From assembly GCF_025421715.1 (NCBI RefSeq), contig NZ_JAOEFC010000001.1, positions 1,321,567-1,385,566 on the forward strand: 64,000 nucleotides of DNA, in the 5' to 3' direction. The stretch is from Microbacterium festucae. GTDB taxonomy: Bacteria > Actinomycetota > Actinomycetes > Actinomycetales > Microbacteriaceae. The notes below the pieces were generated by a model, which saw nothing but the letters and a program-made list of their open reading frames with translations, searched no databases and had not been told where the DNA came from. The position numbers were made by a program, and so were the translations under genes. How positions within the stretch are numbered: position 1 is the first letter of the stretch; every line of letters starts with the position of its first letter. Below are positions 34,717 to 42,785 of this stretch, piece after piece.

Positions 34717-35772
34717 TCAGCCGGCGAGTGCGCGGATCGCCTTGTACGCCTCGAGGTTCTCGCCCGTGTAGTAATCGTTGAAGAACTCCTCAGCCTGGCT
34801 GATGAAGGCATCCATGTCGATGTCCTCCTTCTCGATCACCGTGTACGTGGAGTCGCTGCGGTAGCCCTCCAGGATCTCGTCCGTGGCGTCTTCCACGCAC
34901 ACGCGGTTGTCGGGACGGATCTCGTGCAGGGTCTCCTCGAGCTTCGCTGCCTGCTCGTCATTCATCTTGTCGTAGGTCTTGTCGCTGACGATGAGCCAGT
35001 GGATGCCCACGTTGTGGTCGTTCAAGATCACCGTGTTGAGAACCTCGTCGTAGCTCGACGAATGGGTCGCGACGATCGGGTTCTCCTGACCCACCGCGAT
35101 GCCCTGCTGCAGGGCCGAATACACCTCTTCGACGGCGACCGACACCGGGTTGTTCACGCCCAGCGCCTGCGCGTTCGCGAGGAACTGGGGAGAGTTCGGG
35201 AAGCGGATCGGTGCGCCGCCCAGATCCTCCGGGCTCTTCACCTCGAGGTCCTTCGTGGTGAAGGTACGGTTCCCGAAGAACCATCCGTCGACCACGCGGA
35301 CGCCGGTGGCGTCGTGGAAACCGTTGAACAGGTCCTCCGAGCCGTCGTCGATCCACTCGAACGCGTGGTCGACATCGTCGAACGCATAGGCCGCGTCGAT
35401 CACGCCGATCGGCTCGTAGGTGGAGCTCAGCGCCGAAGCGCCCTGCAGGTCGATGTCGATGTCGCCCGCCTGCACGAGCGGGAAGCGGTCGGCGTCGGGG
35501 CCGAGCTGGCTCGCCGGGAACAGATCCACGGTGAAGCCCATGTCGGCGGCTTCGAGCTTCTCCTTGAGTACTTGGACGCCGCAGTAGTAGTTCGGCGTCT
35601 GCTCGTTCTGACTGGTGGCGACCGTGAGAGTGACCGGCTCGTTGGCCCCGCCGGTCTCGCCTGCCGTGCTCTCGGGACTCGCCCCGCCGGCGCAACCGGT
35701 GATGGCGAGGGCTGTTGCTGCGAGCGTCGCTGCCGCGAAGCGGCCCCGGCGCGTCGATCGGGACGTGCCCAT
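34717..35772 (-). CDS. dctP: TRAP transporter substrate-binding protein (DctP family)
   Basis: 351-residue extracytoplasmic binding lipoprotein. The signal peptide ends at lipobox AITGC (about 27), then the DctP domain: LTVATSQNEQTPNYYCGVQVLKE, LFPASQLG, and the conserved Arg region in GAPIRFPNSPQFLANAQALGVNNPVSV that clamps a carboxylate. ATG 35772 has GAGGAG upstream; earlier in-frame starts lack it. It is the last gene of the minus-strand TRAP operon, behind the dehydroquinase, with 219 intervening bases that may carry its own promoter. Expected cargo is quinate, shikimate or another carboxylic acid. Confidence 0.9.
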   Translation of the reverse strand: MGTSRSTRRGRFAAATLAATALAITGCAGGASPESTAGETGGANEPVTLTVATSQNEQTPNYYCGVQVLKEKLEAADMGFTVDLFPASQLGPDADRFPLVQAGDIDIDLQGASALSSTYEPIGVIDAAYAFDDVDHAFEWIDDGSEDLFNGFHDATGVRVVDGWFFGNRTFTTKDLEVKSPEDLGGAPIRFPNSPQFLANAQALGVNNPVSVAVEEVYSALQQGIAVGQENPIVATHSSSYDEVLNTVILNDHNVGIHWLIVSDKTYDKMNDEQAAKLEETLHEIRPDNRVCVEDATDEILEGYRSDSTYTVIEKEDIDMDAFISQAEEFFNDYYTGENLEAYKAIRALAG

Positions 35773-35991
35773 TTGACTCTCCTCTTTCATGCGCACGTCT
35801 TCGTGCGAGGTGCTGGACAAGGTGCGTGCGGCTGCATCGTGATCGAAGACTCTCCGAACCGTGACCGGTCCACATCATCGACGGTGCCCACGCTGCAGCA
35901 TTCTGACAGTGCCGACTCTGACCGACTTCGACACGCGAGGACAGCGATGTCCCGACGAATGGAACATCCGGTCCGCCGGCGCCTGCGGGCG

Positions 35992-36441
35992 TCAGACCCG
36001 ACCTTCGCGGAGGACCCGGTCCACCACGCGGATGGCGAGCTCGTAGCCGTAGGCGCCCGCTCCGGCGATGACGGCCCGCGACACGGTCGAGATCAGGGAG
36101 TGCTGATGCACGGCGTCGCGGGCCTGGATGTTCGTGATGTGCACCTCGACGATGGGCGTCCTGAGCATGCGCAGGGCATCGAGGAGGGCGACCGAACCGA
36201 AACTGTACGCGGCGGGATTGATCACCACGGATGCGTCTCGACGGAACGCGTCATGCACCCATTCCACGAGTTCGTGCTCGGCGTTGGTCTGGCCGAAGAA
36301 GACGTCGAAGCCGAGCTCCGTCCCCATCCGCGTGCAGTCGGCTGCGATGTGCTCGAGCGTCGTGCTCCCGTACAGCTCGGGTTCACGCAACCCCAGCATG
36401 TTGAGATTCGGCCCGTTCAGCACCGACAGGTGTCTGTGCAC
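35992..36441 (-). CDS. Type II 3-dehydroquinate dehydratase-like protein
   Basis: 149 residues in the dodecameric AroQ fold: LNGPNLNMLGLREPELYG at the start with Arg19 and the catalytic Tyr24, Asn75 (INP), Asp88, Glu99 and His101 (EVHITN), and Arg108. Two normally conserved substrate residues differ: position 81 is Phe (AYSFGS, usually AYTHTS) and position 112 is His (usually Arg). The neighbourhood (dehydrogenase, dehydroshikimate dehydratase, TRAP) says catabolic dehydroquinase, but these changes leave room for a different substrate. It sits inside the TRAP operon between DctM and DctP genes. Confidence 0.8.
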   Translation of the reverse strand: MHRHLSVLNGPNLNMLGLREPELYGSTTLEHIAADCTRMGTELGFDVFFGQTNAEHELVEWVHDAFRRDASVVINPAAYSFGSVALLDALRMLRTPIVEVHITNIQARDAVHQHSLISTVSRAVIAGAGAYGYELAIRVVDRVLREGRV

Positions 36442-36469
36442 CGGCCGTCCTTTCGCGATCGGCGGAGCG

Positions 36470-37750
36470 CTACATCAGCCCGAGCATCGTCGGCAGAGCC
36501 GTGACGATGACGGGGAAGAGCGTGAGCAGCAGAAGCACGATGCCGAGCGGGATTAGGAAGGGCAGGATGCCGCGGAACAGCTCTCCCATCGGGCGTCGGG
36601 TGATCGAGCCCACGACGAACAGCACGGCCCCGACCGGTGGAGTGAGCGATCCGATCATCAGGTTGAGGATCATGATCACGCCGAGCTGCACCGGCTCGAT
36701 GTCGTACTGACCGATGATCGGCATGAGGATCGGCACGAGCACGAGGATGACCGGCGCCGCCTCGAGGGGAATGCCCAGCAGGATCAGCAGGACGTTCAGC
36801 AGCAGCAGGAACACGATCGGGTTGTCGGTGATGCCCGTGAGCCATTCGCCGAGGTGGCGCGTCACCTGCTCGCGTGCCAGCACCTGACCCATGAGGTTGG
36901 AGGCGCCGAGGATGAGCAGGATGCCACCGGAGATGACGACCGTCTCCTTCGCGGACTTCCAGAAGACGCGCCAGTTGAGCGTGCGGTAGACCAGACCCAG
37001 AGCGAGCATGTAGACGGACGCGATGCCCGCGCTCTCGGTGGGGGTGAACCAGCCGCTGAAGATCCCGCCGAGGATGATGACGGGCAGCAGCGCCGGACCG
37101 ATCACGCGAAGCGCTGCGCGCCCGAGCATCCCGCCGTCGAAGGGGCGGCTCCCCGCCACATCCGGGTGACGGCGCACCCAGAAGAAGATGTACGAGGCGA
37201 GGCCCACGGCCATCAGCATCGCGGGGATGATCGAGCCCGCGAACAAGGCGCCGGTCGAGATCGACGCGGTCGCGGCGAAGAGGACGGCCGGGATGCTGGG
37301 GGGCATCACGGTGCTCATGAGCGAGCCCGAGGCGGTCAGACCCGCGGAGAAGCCGTAGGGGTAGCCGGCCTTCAGCATCTGCGGAATCTGCACCTTGCTC
37401 GTCGACGCGGCGTCGGCCAGTGCGGAACCGCTGATCCACGAGAATCCGATCGCGGTCCCGAGGTTCACGTAGGCCAAGTTGCCCGGAAGACGGGGAAGGA
37501 GGGCGCGAGCGAGGTCGTAGAGCCGGGTCGCGATACCCAGGTTGTTGGCGATGCTGCCGACGAAGATGAACAGGGGGACGGCCAGCAGAGGAAAGCTGTT
37601 GATCCCGTTCACCATGGAGGACAGCGCGTAGCCCGCCGACAGCCCGTGGCTGTAGAAGTACAGCATGCTCGACGCGATCATCGCGAAGGCCACGGGCACG
37701 CGCAGGAGGAGGAAGACGACGAACAGCAGGATGTAGAGCCACAGTTCCAC
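36470..37750 (-). CDS. dctM: TRAP transporter large permease (DctM)
   Basis: 426-residue membrane protein with about twelve hydrophobic segments; the DctM pattern includes MLYFYSHGLSAGYALSSMVNG, SWISGSALADAASTSKVQIP and the C-terminal GSLTPPVGAVLFVVGSI motif. It drives sodium-coupled uptake with DctQ and DctP. GTG 37750 starts three bases after the DctQ stop. The operon order is DctQ-DctM-dehydroquinase-DctP. Confidence 0.93.
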   Translation of the reverse strand: MELWLYILLFVVFLLLRVPVAFAMIASSMLYFYSHGLSAGYALSSMVNGINSFPLLAVPLFIFVGSIANNLGIATRLYDLARALLPRLPGNLAYVNLGTAIGFSWISGSALADAASTSKVQIPQMLKAGYPYGFSAGLTASGSLMSTVMPPSIPAVLFAATASISTGALFAGSIIPAMLMAVGLASYIFFWVRRHPDVAGSRPFDGGMLGRAALRVIGPALLPVIILGGIFSGWFTPTESAGIASVYMLALGLVYRTLNWRVFWKSAKETVVISGGILLILGASNLMGQVLAREQVTRHLGEWLTGITDNPIVFLLLLNVLLILLGIPLEAAPVILVLVPILMPIIGQYDIEPVQLGVIMILNLMIGSLTPPVGAVLFVVGSITRRPMGELFRGILPFLIPLGIVLLLLTLFPVIVTALPTMLGLM

Positions 37751-37753
37751 GGG

Positions 37754-38410
37754 TCAGATGTCCATTTCGCCGATGTCGAGTTTGCGTTCAGGGCGGCCGG
37801 CGTAGGGGATCTTGAAAGCCGAGTGCACCGCGGCGGAGAGGAAGCCGACGAGGGCGAAGATGTAGAGCACACCCATCGGGACGTGCATCGCGGCGCTGAG
37901 CCGCCCCCACTCCGCGTCGACCTTGACCCAGGCCTCATACGCGAGGGCGACACACGTGAGCACCATGATGACGGCGGACACGATGCGCAGCGCCGCGAAC
38001 CAGCGGGTGCCGGCGAGCATCTCGTCGAAGATCTCGAGCACGATGTGCCCGTTGCGCCCGACGAGGTAGCCGGCCGTGGTGAAGGTGAGCGCGATCATCG
38101 AGAGCAGCGCCAACTCGCCCGCCCCCACCCAGCTGACGGCGGGAAAGTAGCGGCCGAGCACCTGATACATCACACCGATGATGATGAAGGCGAAGAGCGT
38201 CACGGCGACGGTGATCTCGATGGCCGAGAGCACCCGGATGAACCCGGGATCGGCCGGCACGCCCTCATTGAGTTTCGGCGTCGTGAAGAACGTCTTCGTC
38301 GCCGGAAAGATCGAGTTCTCGATCTCGGGCGGCACTGCTGCTGATTTCGCGTCGGGGTGCGAAGGTGCCGGATCCTCCGGCTGGTCGAACTCCCGTGGCC
38401 CGTCCGTCAT
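37754..38410 (-). CDS. dctQ: TRAP transporter small permease (DctQ)
   Basis: 218 residues with four membrane segments from about residue 62 (VLSAIEITVAVTLFAFIIIGVMYQVLGRY) to the C-terminus, including the GHIVLEIF motif of DctQ proteins. The 60-residue hydrophilic N-terminal extension (MTDGPREFDQPEDPAPS...) is longer than usual. ATG 38410 is chosen over a frame that continues upstream into the divergent promoter. First gene of the TRAP operon, divergent from the aldehyde dehydrogenase operon with a 264-base shared control region. Confidence 0.85.
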   Translation of the reverse strand: MTDGPREFDQPEDPAPSHPDAKSAAVPPEIENSIFPATKTFFTTPKLNEGVPADPGFIRVLSAIEITVAVTLFAFIIIGVMYQVLGRYFPAVSWVGAGELALLSMIALTFTTAGYLVGRNGHIVLEIFDEMLAGTRWFAALRIVSAVIMVLTCVALAYEAWVKVDAEWGRLSAAMHVPMGVLYIFALVGFLSAAVHSAFKIPYAGRPERKLDIGEMDI

Positions 38411-38500
38411 GACGTCACCATCGACGTGTCTGGCTGCATTGCCGATCTCCTTGTCGGTCCAGCGGCGCTGCGCCCACGCGGGCGCCACCCCTGGAACTCT

Positions 38501-38543
38501 GGTCTCCAAAACGGGGACTGCAAAGTCGAGTCTCGCCGAATGG
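38501..38543. promoter_or_regulatory. Candidate operators in the TRAP / aldehyde dehydrogenase control region
   Basis: GTCTCC-aaaac-GGGGAC (38502-38518) is an imperfect palindrome. Close by, CGAGTCTCGCCGAATGG (38527-38543) is identical to 33109-33125 at the start of the first IclR gene. Both lie in the divergent gap and could bind the cluster's IclR proteins (inference). Confidence 0.35.
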
Positions 38544-38674
38544 GACACCGCTCGCATCTCCGCGGAGACGGGCATCGGGGGAGCGTTTCTGCCCAGTGGG
38601 ACGCGCGTTGTGACCGGTGTCGGCGTGTGCATAGCATGCGGCCATCGGCGTCATCGCCCATGGACGGAGTTGTC

Positions 38675-40123
38675 ATGACCGCATCACCGAGATCGCTCTC
38701 GAGCGAGCAGGAAGCCGAACTGGAAGACGTGTTCGCGCGCGCCCGCGCGGCACTGAAGATCATCGAAACCTACGACCAGGAGCGCGTTGACCGTCTCATC
38801 CGCGCCGTCGCGTGGGCCGTCGCGAACCGCTCCTCCTTCCACCGTCTCGTCGACATGGGAATCGAGGAATCCGGGCTGGGAGATTTCGCGAGCCGGATGA
38901 ACAAGCGGATGAAGATCCGCGGAGTCCTCCGTGACGCGCTGCGCAGCCCGTCGGTGGGCATCATCGAGGAGGATCGCGAGCGCGGCCTCGTGAAGTACGG
39001 CAAGCCCGTCGGCATCATCGGATGCGTCGTGCCGACGACCAACCCCGACCTGACTCCGGCGGGCAACGCGATCTACGCGATCAAGGCGCGCGATGTCGTC
39101 GTCTTCTCGCCGCATCCCCGCTCGAAGCACACCACGTTCGAGACCGTGCGCCTCATGCGCGACGCCCTTGAAGCCGAAGGCGCACCCGCTGACATCCTGC
39201 AATGCATCACGCATCCGAGCCTCGCCGCCTCGCAGGAGATCATGCGCAGGTCCGACCTCGTGATCGCGACGGGCGGTCAGGGACTGGTGCGCGCGGCATA
39301 CAGCTCCGGAACCCCCGCTTACGGTGTGGGAGCGGGCAATGCGACGGAGTTCGTCGATGAGACCGCCGATCTGGACGAGACGGCGCGCAACTGCATGCTC
39401 TCCAAGACCTCGGACTTCGGCTCCGGGTGCTCTGCGGATGGCAACGTCCTGGTTCCTGATTCGCTGTACTCGGCCATGCTCGCGGCGCTCGAGCGAGAGG
39501 GGGCCTTTCTCGCCGACGCGGAGCAGCGGGCCGCGCTGCAGTCGGTGATGTGGGATGACGAGGGACACCGGCTGGCGGACACCGTCGCCGTGTCGCCGCA
39601 GGCGCTGGCCCGTGCCGCCGGTTTCGAAATTCCGGCCGACCGCCGCTTCATCGTCGTCGAGGGCGACGGGATCGGCGAAGACCACCAGTTCTGCAAAGAG
39701 AAGCTGACCACGCTGATGGCTGTTCACGCCTACTCCGGCACCTTCGAAGATGGAGTGGAGGTCGCTCAGCGGCTCTACGAGATCGGTGGCAAGGGGCACT
39801 CGTGCGGAATCGCATCCACCGATGACGCGCACATCGACTACTTCGCCCAGCGCATGCCGGTCTCGCGGATCATGGTGCGTCAGCCCAACTCCAAGGCCAA
39901 CGCCGGCTCGTTCACCAATGGCATGCCGATGACGTCCTCCATGGGCTGCGGAACGTGGGGCGGCAACATCACCTCCGAGAACGTCTCGCTTCGCCACTAC
40001 CTGAACACGACCTGGGTCTCGCGCACGATTCCCGAGGACCGCCCTTCCGATGAGGAGCTGTTCGGCGAGTTCTACGATCCGGCATTCGAAGTCGTCGACC
40101 CGACGGCGGCCCCCGTCTCATGA
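38675..40123 (+). CDS. Acylating aldehyde dehydrogenase (SauS-like)
   Basis: 482 residues of the CoA-acylating aldehyde dehydrogenase group: oxidises an aldehyde to acyl-CoA with NAD(P) and CoA. The catalytic Cys252 lies in SDFGSGCSADGN; the cofactor region includes GIIGCVVPTTNPDLTPAGNAIYAIKARDVVVFSPHP. The overall pattern is closest, from memory, to sulfoacetaldehyde dehydrogenase (acylating) and related acetaldehyde/succinate-semialdehyde enzymes. ATG 38675 has GGAG upstream. First gene of a four-gene operon with a citrate-synthase-fold protein, a ThDP enzyme and the dehydratase fusion. Its role in a shikimate-type pathway is not obvious. Confidence 0.82.
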   Translation: MTASPRSLSSEQEAELEDVFARARAALKIIETYDQERVDRLIRAVAWAVANRSSFHRLVDMGIEESGLGDFASRMNKRMKIRGVLRDALRSPSVGIIEEDRERGLVKYGKPVGIIGCVVPTTNPDLTPAGNAIYAIKARDVVVFSPHPRSKHTTFETVRLMRDALEAEGAPADILQCITHPSLAASQEIMRRSDLVIATGGQGLVRAAYSSGTPAYGVGAGNATEFVDETADLDETARNCMLSKTSDFGSGCSADGNVLVPDSLYSAMLAALEREGAFLADAEQRAALQSVMWDDEGHRLADTVAVSPQALARAAGFEIPADRRFIVVEGDGIGEDHQFCKEKLTTLMAVHAYSGTFEDGVEVAQRLYEIGGKGHSCGIASTDDAHIDYFAQRMPVSRIMVRQPNSKANAGSFTNGMPMTSSMGCGTWGGNITSENVSLRHYLNTTWVSRTIPEDRPSDEELFGEFYDPAFEVVDPTAAPVS

Positions 40124-41001
40124 GCGACCAGACCGACGGTGGCGGGTCGCGCGCTCTCCGTGCCGAAGAGCTCGTCGCAGAGGCGCGGCAGTGGTGGCAG
40201 ACCGACATCATCGACATCCGCCCCGGTGAGATCGCGCTGCGCGGTTATCCGATCCAAGAACTCATCGGCACGGTGAGCTTCGTCGAGACGATCTGGCTGA
40301 TGCTCCGAGGCGAGTTGCCGTCGCCCGCGCAGGCCGCGCTCCTCGAGGCGGCGATGGTGGCGTCCGTGGACCACGGGCCGCAGGCGCCGTCGATCGCCAT
40401 CGCGCGGATGGCGACGACGTGCGGCTCACCGGTCAACAGTGCGATGGCATCGGCGATCAACGTGCTCGACGACATCCACGGAGGACCGGGACAGCAGTGC
40501 ATGGAGCTGTATCTCGAGATCGACGAAGACATGAGCGCGACAGGCTCGCTCTCCTCGTCGGTCGCCCGGGTGCTGCAACGTCATCGGGACGCCGGCCTGC
40601 GCTACGTGCCGGGTTTCGGCCATCGCTTCCATCCGCTCGACCCGCGGACGCCGAGGCTTCTCGCGCTGGTCGAGGAGGCTGCCGCCGACGGCGTCGTCGA
40701 TGGGCGCTTCGCCGCCATCGGGCGAGCGGTGGGGGAGGCCCTCAGCGCGGGCCGGCCTGCGCCGATACCGATGAACGTCGACGGCGTGACAGCCGTCATC
40801 TACTGCGAACTCGGCCTGCCGCCGGTGCTGGGCCGCGGGGTGTTCATCCTCGCGCGTTCCGTCGGCATCCTCGCCCATGCGAGCGAGCAGATGGCCCAGG
40901 GCGGCCGCATCAAAGGCCCCCTGCCGAAGTCGCTCGGCTACACGTACACCGGCCCGGACCTCAGATCGGTCCCCCGCAACGACGAAAGAAGGACACAGTG
41001 A
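40120..41001 (+). CDS. Citrate synthase-fold protein (citryl-CoA lyase-like)
   Basis: 293 residues, shorter than true citrate synthases (about 430). The catalytic triad positions are kept: His120 in DDIHGG, His168 in VPGFGHRFHP and Asp221 in PMNVDGVTAV. Short members of this fold include citryl-CoA lyases and the C-terminal part of ATP-citrate lyase, which cleave or form a carbon-carbon bond between acetyl-CoA and an oxoacid. ATG 40120 overlaps the aldehyde dehydrogenase stop (ATGA), and its own stop overlaps the next start, so stoichiometric production is likely. An acyl-CoA made by the dehydrogenase is a natural partner substrate (inference). Confidence 0.75.
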   Translation: MSDQTDGGGSRALRAEELVAEARQWWQTDIIDIRPGEIALRGYPIQELIGTVSFVETIWLMLRGELPSPAQAALLEAAMVASVDHGPQAPSIAIARMATTCGSPVNSAMASAINVLDDIHGGPGQQCMELYLEIDEDMSATGSLSSSVARVLQRHRDAGLRYVPGFGHRFHPLDPRTPRLLALVEEAAADGVVDGRFAAIGRAVGEALSAGRPAPIPMNVDGVTAVIYCELGLPPVLGRGVFILARSVGILAHASEQMAQGGRIKGPLPKSLGYTYTGPDLRSVPRNDERRTQ

Positions 41002-42761
41002 AGGATCTCGTCTCCAACCAGATCACGCGCTATCTCGAATCGCGCGAGGTGACGCACATCTTCGGGCTGTGCGGCCACACGAACATCGCACTGCTGGCAG
41101 CCCTCGAGAAGAGCGAGCAGATCTCCTTCGTCAACGTGCGGCACGAGCAGATCGCGGCGCACGCCGCCGACGGGTATGCGCGCGCCACCGGGGAGACCGC
41201 GGTCGTGCTGACCCACCTCGGGCCCGGCCTCACCAACGCGACGACCGGCGTCGCGAACGCGGCGCTCGATTCCATCCCCATGGTCGTGATCGCCGGCGAC
41301 GTGCCGACCCACTACTACGGCAAGCACCCGCACCAGGAGATCAACCTCCACGCCGACGCGGCGCAGTACGAGATCTACCGTCCGTTCGTGAAGCGTGCGT
41401 GGCGCGTCGATCAGCCGCACCTCGTCGCGGAGATCCTCGACAAGGCCTTCACGCTCGCGGCGAGCGGGCGGCCCGGCCCGGTGCTCGTGGATGTGCCGAT
41501 GAATGTCTTCTCCGCCGAGGTCGACGTCGCGTCCTTCGATCGGGTCATCGGCAACACGCGCTCTCTCGCGAAGCCGAGCCTCGACGAAGCCGTGGCAGAG
41601 CGCATCGTCCAGAACCTCCTCGAGGCACAGCGCCCCGTGCTCTATGTCGGTGGCGGCATCGTCGGCGCCGACGCGGCGCCGGAACTCGCCGAGTTCGCGG
41701 AGCTTCTCTCCCTCCCCATCGCGCACAGTCTCATGGGCAAGGGGGCCATTCCCGACGACAGCCCACTCGTGCTCGGCATGACCGGATTCTGGGGCACGGC
41801 GTACACGAACGAGTCCACGCGGACCGCCGATTGGATCCTCGCCCTGGGCACGCGGTTCGCGGAAGCGGATTCGAGCTCGTGGTACGCGGAGTACACCTTC
41901 GACATCCCCGCCACCAAGCTCATGCAGATCGACATCGATCCGTCGGAGCTGGGGCGCAACTACCCGCTGGAGGTCGGCGCCCTCGCAGACCTGAAGTCGG
42001 CGCTCAGGGTGCTCACCCGCGTGGCTCGACGACTGGCTCCGGAAGGAGTGCAACGGCCCGCGCTGCTCGAGCAGATCGCCGCCCATCGCGCCGCCGTCAA
42101 GAGCGGCAACATCGACGCCCAGAACTCGGATGCGTGGCCGATGCGCCCCGAGCGCATCCTCTGCGAGGCCCGTGAGGTGCTTCCCGCCGACGCGATCATC
42201 ACGACCGACGTCGGCTGGAACAAGAACGGCGTAGGTCAGCAGTTCGACATCCTGACTCCCGGCACCTTCCTCACGCCCGGCGGATTCGCGACCATGGGGT
42301 TCGGCGCGCCGGCTGCGATCGGAGCGAAGATGGGCCGGCCCGATCGCGTCGTGGTGTCCCTCGTGGGTGACGGCGGCTTCGGTCAGAACCCCGCAGTGCT
42401 TGCGACGGCCCGCGAGGAGAACGTGTCGGTGGTGTGGGTCGTGATGAACAACAACGCCTTCGGCACGATCGCCGGACTCGAGAAGGCCGCCTTCGACACC
42501 ACCTATGGGACGGTGTTCGGCACCGCCGACGACCCGATGTACACGGACTTCGCGAAGATCGCGGACGCCTACGGCATCACCGGCATCAAGATCGAAGCCG
42601 CCTCGGAGTTCAAGCCCGCACTGGAGCGGGCCATCGCCCACGGCGGGCCGGTCGTGATCGACGTCTCGATGGTGAACGTGCCCACTCCGACGTCAGGCCA
42701 TTGGAACATCCTCGACATCTACTCGCCGGGCGAGAAGATCGAGCACGTCGCCACCCAGTGA
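40998..42761 (+). CDS. Thiamine diphosphate-dependent enzyme (acetolactate synthase-like)
   Basis: 587 residues in the three-domain ThDP fold. Glu50 in VRHEQIAAHAADGYARATG activates the cofactor; the central domain runs about 195-330; the ThDP/Mg motif is VGDGGFGQNPAV...VMNNNAFGTI (from about 455). Family members decarboxylate 2-oxoacids or join aldehydes (acetolactate synthase, glyoxylate carboligase, sulfoacetaldehyde acetyltransferase, oxalyl-CoA decarboxylase); the sequence does not decide among them. GTG 40998 overlaps the previous stop (GTGA). Together with the acylating dehydrogenase it could form a 2-oxoacid to aldehyde to acyl-CoA route. Confidence 0.85.
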   Translation: MKDLVSNQITRYLESREVTHIFGLCGHTNIALLAALEKSEQISFVNVRHEQIAAHAADGYARATGETAVVLTHLGPGLTNATTGVANAALDSIPMVVIAGDVPTHYYGKHPHQEINLHADAAQYEIYRPFVKRAWRVDQPHLVAEILDKAFTLAASGRPGPVLVDVPMNVFSAEVDVASFDRVIGNTRSLAKPSLDEAVAERIVQNLLEAQRPVLYVGGGIVGADAAPELAEFAELLSLPIAHSLMGKGAIPDDSPLVLGMTGFWGTAYTNESTRTADWILALGTRFAEADSSSWYAEYTFDIPATKLMQIDIDPSELGRNYPLEVGALADLKSALRVLTRVARRLAPEGVQRPALLEQIAAHRAAVKSGNIDAQNSDAWPMRPERILCEAREVLPADAIITTDVGWNKNGVGQQFDILTPGTFLTPGGFATMGFGAPAAIGAKMGRPDRVVVSLVGDGGFGQNPAVLATAREENVSVVWVVMNNNAFGTIAGLEKAAFDTTYGTVFGTADDPMYTDFAKIADAYGITGIKIEAASEFKPALERAIAHGGPVVIDVSMVNVPTPTSGHWNILDIYSPGEKIEHVATQ

Positions 42762-42785
42762 CCGGCAGAGATCCAGGCCCCGATC

